From Oceanospirillaceae bacterium (GTDB taxonomy: Bacteria > Pseudomonadota > Gammaproteobacteria > Pseudomonadales > Oceanobacteraceae): 30,191 nucleotides of DNA. Positions 15,459 to 22,742 of this stretch are shown piece after piece (position 1 is the stretch's first letter; each line of letters opens with the position of its first letter). Made by a program: the position numbers and the translations under genes. The notes under the pieces were generated by a model. The model was not told the origin of the DNA. It did no database searches and saw nothing but the letters and a program-made list of their open reading frames with translations. Location of the stretch: positions 1 to 30,191 of the forward strand of contig JACKOM010000022.1 in the NCBI GenBank assembly GCA_024234265.1, written 5' to 3'.

Positions 15459-17708
15459 ATGACACGGCTGTTATGTGCAGTACTGATCTTATTCAGCCAG
15501 CAGGTATTTGCCCTGGATCGGGCCGTGGTACTGAGCAACGGTGCTTTTGATGTGGACTTGCTCAGCATAGGCCAGTGGCTGGAGGCCGATCATCTCAGCA
15601 TGAGCCTGGCACAGTTACAAAACAGCCCCCGTCAGTTCAGCTCCCTTGCCAATAAACCCGTGCTCCAGCCCCGCCGCAGTTATTGGTTACGCTTTCGTAT
15701 TATCAATCCCAATGACACCCCTATGCCTATGGTGCTCAGCCTGGGACAGGGCCCGTTTCAGGTATTTTCCGCTTACAGTCAGAGCCAGAACGGCCCCTGG
15801 TTACGCCTGCCCGGCCATGAAAAAGAAACCCTGCTCACCGGCAAACGGGGCATGGAACTGCTGATTGCGGCCAATACCAATGAATGGATTTACCTGCGCT
15901 TGGGCAGCCCCCAGACCCGCACCCTGCACCCGCGCCTGAGTAATATTGCCCAATACACCCGCAGCATCCTGACCTTCGAACAGGTGTTAGGCGCCTGTGT
16001 GGGCATGCTGCTGATTCTGCTTGCCGCCCATCTGTTTGCCCTGCACAGCCGCCCCGACAGCCGGCACTACACCGCCATCGTGATGTTGCTGTTATGTTTA
16101 TCCCAGCTGCTGTTACACCTGCCGTTTAACCAGCTGAATATCAATCTGAATGAATTATTGCCGCACCTGCCCTGGGTATTTACCCTGCTGTTATTACTCA
16201 TCAGCCAGCAAAAACCCTCCGCGCCCCTTAGCCTGCGCAACTCCAAGGTGGCCCTGAGCATCCTCAGTCTGACCCTGTTAAGCCTGCTGCTGATCACCAT
16301 GAACCTGCCCTACAGCTGGTTAGTGGTGATTCCGTTTGCGCTCTACACCCTGCGTAAAACCCTGATGCAGAATATTGCCCAGGCCCTCGCGGTATTAATT
16401 CTGCTCACCTGCCTGCTCTGGCAACAGGCTTACAGCATCAGCCCGCAGAACATGCCGGAAATGCCCCTGCTGCTGGAACTGCTCTGGCCCCTGGTATGTG
16501 TGCTGCTGGTAAGCTTCAGTTTGTTATCCGGTTTTTTCACCTCACGCCCGCAATATCTGCCCTCTGCCAACCAGCAACAGGGCACGGATTTACTCAGCAA
16601 GCTCAGCCATGAACTGCGTACCCCCATGAACGGGGTAATGGGTATGGCGGAATTACTCGGTGATACCAGCCTGAGTGCCACACAACGGGATTACGTCGAC
16701 ACTGTGCAGAGTTCCGGGCGCGATATGCTGCTGATGCTCAACCGCATTGGTGATTTCGCCAAAATTGCCCAGGGGCGCCTGCAGCTGGAAAAACGCCAGG
16801 TGGAATTATCCCCCCTGATTGAAGAGGTTTCGGAGAAATTCCGCCCCATCGCCAACGCCAAAGGGCTGGAACTGGTGGTCAACATGGCCGATGCCCTGCC
16901 GGAGCAAATCGAAATCGACCCCCTGCGCCTGCAAACCGTGCTCAGCGATTTACTCGAAAATGCCCTGAACTACACAGAATTTGGTGAAGTGGAACTGCTC
17001 ATCAAGGTTGCCGAAGGCAGCCAGAATGTCCTGAGTTTCCAGATCCGCGATACAGGCAAAGGCATCAACCGTGATGAATTACGCCGCCTGTTGCAGCGCG
17101 CCAGTCAGCCCCTCAGCAGCAGTCAGCACATGGGCATAAGCCTGAGTAAAAAACTGGTGGAAATTATGGGAGGCACTTTTTTTGTGGAAAGCAGCCCGGG
17201 CAAGGGCAGCCGTTTCAGTTTCACCCTGCCCTACGGCAAACCCCTGCAACAGCGCGCCCATTCTGAGCTGGAGGAAAATATTCTGCAGGGTTTATCGATA
17301 CTGATCGTGGATGACAACAGCACACTGCGCACCGTGATTCAGCGTTATGCGCGCAGCTGGGGTATGCAGGCCGATGCCACCTACGGCGGTAAAGAAGCAC
17401 TCGCCATGCTGCGCACCAAATGCAACCTGCGCCAGCCCTATGACATTATTCTGATCGACCAGAACATGCCGTTTATGGACGGCCTGCAACTCGCCGGCAA
17501 AATCCGCGAAGACAGCGCCCTGAACGATAACCTGCTGAAAATCATGCTCACCGGCATGGGCATTTCCAGTGTTGCAGAACAGGCACGCATGGCGGGTATT
17601 CAGCAGATCCTGAGTAAACCCGTCAGTGCGCGCCTGCTGAAAAGCACCCTGGCAAAACACATCCGCCAGCGCCATCTTTACAGCATGCAGCGCCTGAGCG
17701 GCGATTAA
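15459..17708 (+). CDS. RetS/LadS-type hybrid sensor histidine kinase
   Basis: A 749-residue membrane kinase. Order: signal peptide about 1-18 (ending VFA); periplasmic 7TMR-DISMED2 domain about 19-165; seven hydrophobic helices about 175-370 (7TMR-DISM); HisKA with His384 in SHELRTPMNGV; ATPase domain about 430-590; one receiver with VDDNS, acceptor Asp667 in IDQNMP and Lys in SKPV. Its place after purD is that of retS in Pseudomonas aeruginosa, but RetS has two receivers and this has one. The ATPase is divergent: the N-box is LLENALNYT, the lid is shortened and the GLGL motif reads GISL, so kinase activity may be weak. ATG 15459 has AGGA eight bases upstream. Its stop overlaps the converging ATPase gene by four bases. 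Confidence 0.88.
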   Translation: MTRLLCAVLILFSQQVFALDRAVVLSNGAFDVDLLSIGQWLEADHLSMSLAQLQNSPRQFSSLANKPVLQPRRSYWLRFRIINPNDTPMPMVLSLGQGPFQVFSAYSQSQNGPWLRLPGHEKETLLTGKRGMELLIAANTNEWIYLRLGSPQTRTLHPRLSNIAQYTRSILTFEQVLGACVGMLLILLAAHLFALHSRPDSRHYTAIVMLLLCLSQLLLHLPFNQLNINLNELLPHLPWVFTLLLLLISQQKPSAPLSLRNSKVALSILSLTLLSLLLITMNLPYSWLVVIPFALYTLRKTLMQNIAQALAVLILLTCLLWQQAYSISPQNMPEMPLLLELLWPLVCVLLVSFSLLSGFFTSRPQYLPSANQQQGTDLLSKLSHELRTPMNGVMGMAELLGDTSLSATQRDYVDTVQSSGRDMLLMLNRIGDFAKIAQGRLQLEKRQVELSPLIEEVSEKFRPIANAKGLELVVNMADALPEQIEIDPLRLQTVLSDLLENALNYTEFGEVELLIKVAEGSQNVLSFQIRDTGKGINRDELRRLLQRASQPLSSSQHMGISLSKKLVEIMGGTFFVESSPGKGSRFSFTLPYGKPLQQRAHSELEENILQGLSILIVDDNSTLRTVIQRYARSWGMQADATYGGKEALAMLRTKCNLRQPYDIILIDQNMPFMDGLQLAGKIREDSALNDNLLKIMLTGMGISSVAEQARMAGIQQILSKPVSARLLKSTLAKHIRQRHLYSMQRLSGD

Positions 17709-19171
17709 TCCGCCGCCACCGCCCGGGCCATGGCCCATTCGCGCAGGGCTGAGAGTTTCTCGGCCATCAATACCGACAACGGCCGGGTACGGCTGATTTC
17801 CTCCAGCAACAGGGCTTCACCTAATGGCACACTGCGAGCGCTGGCAAGGTGCATGGCCGATACCACTGCCTGCTCGATTTCCGCACCGGAAAAACCCTCC
17901 GTCATCAGCACGCAGTTGGCCAGCTCAAACTGGGGCTGCAGGCCCCGTTTGCGCAGGTGAATACGGAATATCTCATGACGTGCATCGGCCCCCGGCAGAT
18001 CCACAAAAAACACCTCATCAAAGCGCCCTTTGCGGATTAACTCCGGTGGCAGGGCTTCGATGTTGTTGGCAGTGGCCACCATAAACACCGGGCTTTTACG
18101 CTCCGCCATCCAGGTCAGCAGGGTACCGAGCAGACGCTGGCTGACGCCGTTATCGTTCTGGTCCTGGCCGATGGCCTTTTCGATTTCGTCCATCCACAAC
18201 ACGCAGGGCGCCATATGCTCGGCCAGCTGCAGGGCTTCACGCAGGTTCTTTTCGGTTTCACCAAAAAACTTGTTATACAGCGCGCCCATATCGAGGCGCA
18301 GTAAAGGCAATTTCCAGCTGCCGGCAATGGCTTTAGCCGCAAGGCTCTTACCCGCACCCTGCATACCGAGCAGCATCAGACCCTTAGGCTGATTTGCAGG
18401 GTTCGCCGCAAAAAACGCACTTTTACGGATGGCCAGCCATTCTTTCATCGCCTTAAGGCCCGCCACATCGGCAAAGTCTGCGGTGTCGTATTCAAACGAG
18501 AGAATGGCTTCCATATCCATCAGGGCAAATTTGGCTTTGTTCACCTGGGGCAAGTCGGTATCGGTAATCGCACCATCATCGGCAATAGCACCACGCACCA
18601 GATGGCGGGCATCGGAAAGTGTCACACCTTTTAAGTGGCTGATTAACTGACGGAGGGATTCAGGGTCAGTGCGCACCCGCTGTTTGGTTTGCTCGCCCCA
18701 GCGCCGGGCTTCTTCTTTCACCAGATGCATCAACTGGGTTTCATCGGGCATGGCGAATTTAAAACGCGCACACAGGCGCGCAATTTCCGGCGGTAATTCC
18801 AGGGCATGGCTGAGCAATAACAGGGTTTTGGGCTGCTGTTCGTGCTGCAGGGCGATATCCTTCAGCAAACGCACCACAGTGGCATCATCCATAAAGGGAT
18901 GCAGATCGCACAGCACATACAAACCAGGATTGGCTTTGCTTTTGATATAGGTGAGCGCGTCTATTGCCTTACGGGTGTTAGGGCCGTCGGCTTCTTCACC
19001 AAAACTGGTGCGGCGCAGGCCGTCGGTTAGGGTCCATTGATAGAGACTTTGATTGCGTTTGATGGCCAGGCGGGTGATTAACTCTAAGGTCCGCGCTTCC
19101 TCGTGGCTTTCCAGGGCGATGATCGGCACCTGACGTTGCATCACCCGGTTCAGATCTTCCAGATCCTGCAT
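17705..19171 (-). CDS. Ycf46-like AAA ATPase
   Basis: A 488-residue AAA+ protein resembling the Ycf46 group. The N-terminal part (about 1-220) has a degenerate P-loop-like fold without a clear Walker A. The C-terminal AAA domain has Walker A GMQGAGKS (269-276), Walker B VLWMDE (324-329), sensor 1 VATANN and the arginine finger region RKGRFDEVFF. It lacks membrane segments, so it is cytoplasmic. The cellular role of these ATPases is poorly known; in cyanobacteria Ycf46 has been linked to carbon dioxide uptake. ATG 19171 has GAGGT ten bases upstream. It is divergent from coq7 with a 75-base gap that should hold both promoters. Confidence 0.87.
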   Translation of the reverse strand: MQDLEDLNRVMQRQVPIIALESHEEARTLELITRLAIKRNQSLYQWTLTDGLRRTSFGEEADGPNTRKAIDALTYIKSKANPGLYVLCDLHPFMDDATVVRLLKDIALQHEQQPKTLLLLSHALELPPEIARLCARFKFAMPDETQLMHLVKEEARRWGEQTKQRVRTDPESLRQLISHLKGVTLSDARHLVRGAIADDGAITDTDLPQVNKAKFALMDMEAILSFEYDTADFADVAGLKAMKEWLAIRKSAFFAANPANQPKGLMLLGMQGAGKSLAAKAIAGSWKLPLLRLDMGALYNKFFGETEKNLREALQLAEHMAPCVLWMDEIEKAIGQDQNDNGVSQRLLGTLLTWMAERKSPVFMVATANNIEALPPELIRKGRFDEVFFVDLPGADARHEIFRIHLRKRGLQPQFELANCVLMTEGFSGAEIEQAVVSAMHLASARSVPLGEALLLEEISRTRPLSVLMAEKLSALREWAMARAVAAD

Positions 19172-19246
19172 AAACTGATGTACCTCATGAATAAAGATGC
19201 AAACTTACGTAAAATCCCCCGCACTATAACAGAGAGACAAACCGCG

Positions 19247-19885
19247 ATGCGAAATCTGACCCTTGTGGACCGTCTGATCTGCCACGCAGATAACGCCCTG
19301 CGCACCTTAGTGCCCGGTGTGGCAACCCTGGAACGGGCCAACCCGGCCAACACTGCGCCCCATCATGAATTTTCCGCCGCCGAGCAAAAACACGCCGCCG
19401 GCCTGATGCGTATTAACCACACGGGTGAAGTCTGTGCCCAGGCGCTTTATCAGGGCCAGGCCCTCACCGCCCGTCTGCCCGATGTACGCGAGGCAATGGA
19501 CGAAGCGACCATCGAAGAAATTGACCATCTGGTGTGGTGTGAACAGCGCCTGCGTGAACTCGACAGCCAGCCGAGCCTGTTAAATCCGCTGTTTTATGGC
19601 CTTTCCTACAGCATTGGTGCTTTAGCCGGCCTGGCCGGGGATAAATGGAGCCTGGGTTTTGTGGCCGCCACGGAAGATCAGGTCTGCCAGCATCTGGATG
19701 AACACATGCACAGCCTGCCCCAGCAGGATCAGCGCAGCCGCGCCATTCTGCAGCAAATGTTAATTGATGAGCGCAAACATGCGACAGTGGCCCTGGAAGC
19801 GGGTGGCGTGAAATTTCCGGCACCGGTGAAAAAAGCCATGACGCTGATGAGCAAGGTAATGACCGGCAGCACTTACCGGATTTAA
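19247..19885 (+). CDS. coq7: 3-demethoxyubiquinol 3-hydroxylase
   Basis: A 212-residue diiron carboxylate enzyme for the penultimate step of ubiquinone synthesis, hydroxylating demethoxyubiquinol. All six iron ligands can be placed: Glu61 (NHTGEV), Glu91 and His94 (EEIDH), Glu143 (ATEDQ), Glu175 and His178 (DERKH). The Coq7 form rather than UbiF fits Pseudomonas relatives. I chose ATG 19247 (MRNLTLVDRLI), which matches the family; upstream in-frame codons overlap the divergent ATPase gene. The upstream region has a TATAAC at 19225-19230 but no convincing -35. A terminator follows directly. Confidence 0.97.
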   Translation: MRNLTLVDRLICHADNALRTLVPGVATLERANPANTAPHHEFSAAEQKHAAGLMRINHTGEVCAQALYQGQALTARLPDVREAMDEATIEEIDHLVWCEQRLRELDSQPSLLNPLFYGLSYSIGALAGLAGDKWSLGFVAATEDQVCQHLDEHMHSLPQQDQRSRAILQQMLIDERKHATVALEAGGVKFPAPVKKAMTLMSKVMTGSTYRI

Positions 19886-19911
19886 ATTCCAATTGGGTTT
19901 AATCACCCGAT

Positions 19912-19939
19912 AAAAAAACCCGCCAATGGCGGGTTTTTT
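19912..19939. terminator. Bidirectional terminator between coq7 and speD
   Basis: CCCGCC (19919-19924) and GGCGGG (19928-19933) form a stem with a three-base loop, extended by seven A before and six T after. It serves both the plus-strand coq7 (stop 19885) and the minus-strand speD (stop 19957). Confidence 0.93.
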
Positions 19940-19956
19940 ATTATTTAATGCAGGGC

Positions 19957-20757
19957 TTAAAACTTGCCGGACATATTGCGCGAATAAAAGATTTCCATCA
20001 TTTCTTTGCGCAGACGTTTTTCCACGTCATCACGTTCTTCGTCCGTCAGGCCCTTCACACCCTCACCAAACAAGTAATTATCCAGATCAAAATCCTTGAG
20101 CAGCATTTTGGTGTGGAAGGTATTTTCCTGGAACACGTTCACGTCGATCATCTGATAGGCTTCGCGGGTATCACGGCTCAAGAAATTCTGAATCGAGTTG
20201 ATCTCATGGTCGATGTAATGTTTTTTGCCATCCACATCGCGGGTAAAACCACGCACGCGGTAATCCATGATGACGATGTCAGAATCAAATGCGTGAATTA
20301 AATAATTCAGGGCTTTAAGCGGGGAAATCAGACCGCAGGTCGAAACATCGATATCCGCCCGGAACGTGGAAATACCATTATCCGGATGACTTTCCGGATA
20401 GGTGTGCACGGTCACATGGCTTTTATCCAGGTGGGCCACGATGGAATCTTTCAGGGGGCCTGGGGATTCACGGGACTGGTCATCCTGCGGCGGCACTTCG
20501 TGCTCAGCAATCAGAATGGTCACACTCGCGCCGTGCGGGTCGTAATCCTGACGGGCCACGTTGAGCACATGGGCACCTATGATATTCACCACGTCGGAGA
20601 GAATTTCAGTCAGGCGGTCGGCACTGTACATCTCGTCGATATAGGCGATGTACTCTTTGCGTTCCTTTTCGGTTTTTGTGTAGCAAATATCGTAGATATT
20701 AAAGCTGAGGGATTTGGTCAGGTTGTTAAACCCGTGAAGTTTGATGGTGGATGCCAA
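19957..20757 (-). CDS. speD: S-adenosylmethionine decarboxylase proenzyme
   Basis: A pyruvoyl enzyme that decarboxylates SAM to supply aminopropyl groups for spermidine. It is of the large E. coli/Pseudomonas type. From a TTG start at 20757 it has 266 residues (E. coli 264). Self-cleavage would occur between Lys112 and Ser113 in HLDKSH, with the serine becoming the pyruvoyl group; HTYPESHP and VSTCG follow. I prefer TTG 20757 (MASTIKLHGF) because AGAGAGG is nine bases upstream and the family starts just before KLHGFNNL. The in-frame ATG at 20820 lies inside the upstream gene's terminator and would add 21 unconserved residues. A six-pair hairpin (20780-20794) precedes the start. No speE is in the window. 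Confidence 0.93.
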   Translation of the reverse strand: MASTIKLHGFNNLTKSLSFNIYDICYTKTEKERKEYIAYIDEMYSADRLTEILSDVVNIIGAHVLNVARQDYDPHGASVTILIAEHEVPPQDDQSRESPGPLKDSIVAHLDKSHVTVHTYPESHPDNGISTFRADIDVSTCGLISPLKALNYLIHAFDSDIVIMDYRVRGFTRDVDGKKHYIDHEINSIQNFLSRDTREAYQMIDVNVFQENTFHTKMLLKDFDLDNYLFGEGVKGLTDEERDDVEKRLRKEMMEIFYSRNMSGKF

Positions 20758-20804
20758 CTCCGCAAGCCTCTCTTTAGTGGGCGGGAACCCCGCCAAGCCA
20801 ACAT

Positions 20805-20836
20805 AAAAAAAGGGGGCCATTATGCCAGAGCCCCCC
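20805..20836 (-). terminator. Terminator of the osmC-like gene
   Basis: Read on the minus strand, GGGGGC and GCCCCC (plus positions 20830-20835 and 20812-20817) form a stem with a 12-base loop, followed by a run of T (20811-20805). It lies 25 bases after the osmC-like stop and just before speD, so speD must have its own promoter or rely on readthrough. Confidence 0.82.
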
Positions 20837-20860
20837 TGATGCGCCTAATAAATATTGGCT

Positions 20861-21292
20861 TTAAGCCGGCAGCGCAGTGTCCACAATTTCAAAATCGTGG
20901 GTAATTTCCACACCAGCTTTTTCCAGCATGATGGACGCAGAGCAGTATTTCTCCGCGGATAAATCCACCGCACGTTTCACCACGGCTTCTTTCAGGCCCT
21001 TACCTTTCACCACAAAATGCACGTGAATTTTCGTGAAGACCGCAGGCACTTCGTCGGCACGCTCGGCGCTCAGTTCCGCCACGCAGTCGTCCACGTCCTG
21101 GCGGGATTTTTTCAGAATGCTCATCACATCAAAGCTGGTGCAACCACCTAAGCCCATCAGCAGCATTTCCATCGGGCGTACACCCACATTGCGGCCACCG
21201 TGATCCGGCGGGCCATCCATCAGAACCGCATGCCCACTGCCGGATTCCGCAAGGAACATGGCGTCCTGTACCCATTTAATGCGTGCTTTCAT
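20861..21292 (-). CDS. OsmC family protein, YhfA-like
   Basis: A 143-residue OsmC-fold protein. It closely resembles E. coli YhfA, which also sits beside crp. Features seen: MKARIKWVQDAMFLAESGSGH at the start, then the SPMEML-like RPMEMLLMGLGGCTSFDVM with the conserved cysteine of the OsmC fold (about Cys52), and the second cysteine in VDLSAEKYCSASIML (about Cys117). Such paired cysteines in OsmC proteins reduce organic hydroperoxides, but YhfA's own substrate is not known to me. The ATG at 21292 has a strong AGAGGAGG about 11 bases upstream. It is divergent from crp across a 201-base gap. Confidence 0.9.
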   Translation of the reverse strand: MKARIKWVQDAMFLAESGSGHAVLMDGPPDHGGRNVGVRPMEMLLMGLGGCTSFDVMSILKKSRQDVDDCVAELSAERADEVPAVFTKIHVHFVVKGKGLKEAVVKRAVDLSAEKYCSASIMLEKAGVEITHDFEIVDTALPA

Positions 21293-21493
21293 GGTGACTT
21301 ACACCTCCTCTAAGAAAGCGCAAGATTACCACATCAATTTGTAACAGGTGGACACAGTTCCCAAATTTTGCACAATCACGGCATATCTGACCCGAATGGG
21401 TGTTAGTGTTGTTCAACTTGGCACGCCAATAGGACATAATCAGCGGGCTGATCTATCATCAAAAAAAACTTACAACTATAGACGGACTGGTAT
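21293..21493. promoter_or_regulatory. Divergent osmC-crp intergenic region with putative crp promoter
   Basis: A possible crp promoter is TTCAAC (21412-21417), 17 bases, CATAAT (21435-21440). The spacer contains an inverted repeat, TTGGC-AC-GCCAA (21418-21429), that could be an operator. The crp leader would then be about 45 bases. The minus-strand gene has its strong Shine-Dalgarno at about 21304-21311. I did not find a good 22-base Crp-type site (TGTGA-N6-TCACA) in the gap. Confidence 0.4.
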
Positions 21494-22180
21494 ATGAGTA
21501 ACGGGCTACGCAGCGAAAAGCATAAGCACTTGGATTTTTTCCTGTCCCAGTGCCACCGTCGTCGCTATCCCGCGCGCAGCACTATTATTTACGCTGGCGA
21601 CAAAAGTGACTCCCTGTTTTTCATCATCAAAGGCTCTGTGACCGTTATCATCGAAGATAACGACGGCCGCGAGATGATCATGGCCTACCTGAATGAAGGC
21701 GACTTCTTCGGTGAAATGGGCCTGTTCGACGAATTATCCCCCCGCTCCGCCTGGATCAAAGCCAAATCCGAATGTGAAGTGGCGGAAATCAGTTACACCA
21801 AATTCCGCGAATTCTCCCTGCAGGATCCGCGCATCATGTATTTCATCGGCGAACAAATGGCCACCCGTTTACGCAAAACCACCCGTAAAGTGGGTGACCT
21901 TGCATTTATGGACGTGACCGGCCGTGTTGCCCGTACCCTGCTCGACCTGAGCCAGGAGCCGGACGCCATGACCCACCCCGATGGCATGCAGATTAAAATT
22001 ACCCGTCAGGAAATCGGCCGTATCGTCGGCTGCTCCCGCGAAATGGTTGGCCGGGTACTGAAAAACCTCGAAGATCAGGGGCTGGTTTCAGTAAAAGGTA
22101 AAACCATGGTGATTTACGGTGCACGCCGCGCCGCCACCCTGCCACCGCGCAACCGCGAAAAAGAAAACACCGGCAGCTGA
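21494..22180 (+). CDS. crp: cAMP receptor protein (Crp/Vfr)
   Basis: A 228-residue transcription factor closely similar to E. coli Crp and Pseudomonas Vfr. The cAMP pocket is intact: Gly73 and Glu74 in FFGEMGLF, Arg84 and Ser85 in PRSAW. The hinge helix NLAF-like DLAFMDVTGRVA and the helix-turn-helix ITRQEIGRIVGCSREMVGRVL (about 168-188) match E. coli almost fully, so it should read the TGTGA-N6-TCACA site. An extra Arg-rich tail of about 15 residues (ending EKENTGS) goes beyond the E. coli C-terminus. The stop abuts the stop of the converging thpR gene, and its terminator lies inside thpR. Confidence 0.97.
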   Translation: MSNGLRSEKHKHLDFFLSQCHRRRYPARSTIIYAGDKSDSLFFIIKGSVTVIIEDNDGREMIMAYLNEGDFFGEMGLFDELSPRSAWIKAKSECEVAEISYTKFREFSLQDPRIMYFIGEQMATRLRKTTRKVGDLAFMDVTGRVARTLLDLSQEPDAMTHPDGMQIKITRQEIGRIVGCSREMVGRVLKNLEDQGLVSVKGKTMVIYGARRAATLPPRNREKENTGS

Positions 22181-22711
22181 TCAGCCTAACGGATAAACAA
22201 ATAACGGGGTGTAATACACCCCGTTTTCATTTTGGCGGCTTTCAAATAAACACATTTCCCGGCATGGCACCGCAACATCAACAGCAACTCGATCACAGGG
22301 CAGAGCACCACGCCGCAAACTGATATGGGGTAAAAAGGCCTGATCCCGCGGGGCGAAACCCAGCTCAGCTAATACGGCATCCACCCCATTAACCAAACTC
22401 CCCAACCAGGGCGGAGTGTCACCCTGCAAGGCCGCCACCACCTGAGCTCCCGGTGGGAATGCATCCAGATATGCCGCTTGCCAGACCCCGCCGCTTAAAT
22501 GCTGCTGCTTTAACAGGGCATCCAGACGGGCAATAACATCAGAATCTGTAGCCCCCAGAAAACGCAGCGTCAGATGCCAATTGGCGCGGGGAATAATGCC
22601 CGGCATGACGGGCATTATTCCCTGAACCTGAGCGGCGCAAACATCATCAAGGGCGATACCCAGAAACAAGCGGGGCCGCGTAGCCGTGCTTTGCATCACT
22701 GCTATACTCAC
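22181..22711 (-). CDS. thpR: RNA 2',3'-cyclic phosphodiesterase (2'-5' RNA ligase family)
   Basis: A 176-residue 2H phosphoesterase of the ThpR/LigT group, which opens 2',3'-cyclic phosphates on RNA. The two catalytic HxTx-type motifs are HLTL in NWHLTLRFLGA (about residue 46) and HISL in FLPHISLRRGA (about residue 129). Length matches E. coli ThpR (176). The GTG at 22711 is preferred because AAGGGGG lies six bases upstream; the ATG at 22696 lacks a good site. The stop codon TGA is the complement of the crp stop within the palindrome TGATCA. It is divergent from the HD-GYP regulator with a gap of about 30 bases. Confidence 0.9.
   Translation of the reverse strand: MSIAVMQSTATRPRLFLGIALDDVCAAQVQGIMPVMPGIIPRANWHLTLRFLGATDSDVIARLDALLKQQHLSGGVWQAAYLDAFPPGAQVVAALQGDTPPWLGSLVNGVDAVLAELGFAPRDQAFLPHISLRRGALPCDRVAVDVAVPCREMCLFESRQNENGVYYTPLFVYPLG
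22203..22231 (+). terminator. crp terminator embedded in thpR
   Basis: AACGGGGTGT (22203-22212) and ACACCCCGTT (22216-22225) form a perfect ten-pair stem with a three-base loop, followed by TTCATTTT. It lies 23 bases after the crp stop on the plus strand and simultaneously encodes residues near the C-terminus of ThpR on the minus strand. Confidence 0.75.
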
Positions 22712-22742
22712 TCAGAACCCCCTTTTGAGCATGGAACAGCCT

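Noticed and set aside
19948..20904. Two plus-strand open frames (117 and 172 codons) opposite speD
   Set aside because: Both are antisense to conserved SpeD and resemble no protein; they are shadows of codon bias.
21340..21440. A Crp autoregulatory site upstream of crp
   Set aside because: TTGCACAATCACG resembles half-sites but the spacing between halves is wrong for TGTGA-N6-TCACA.
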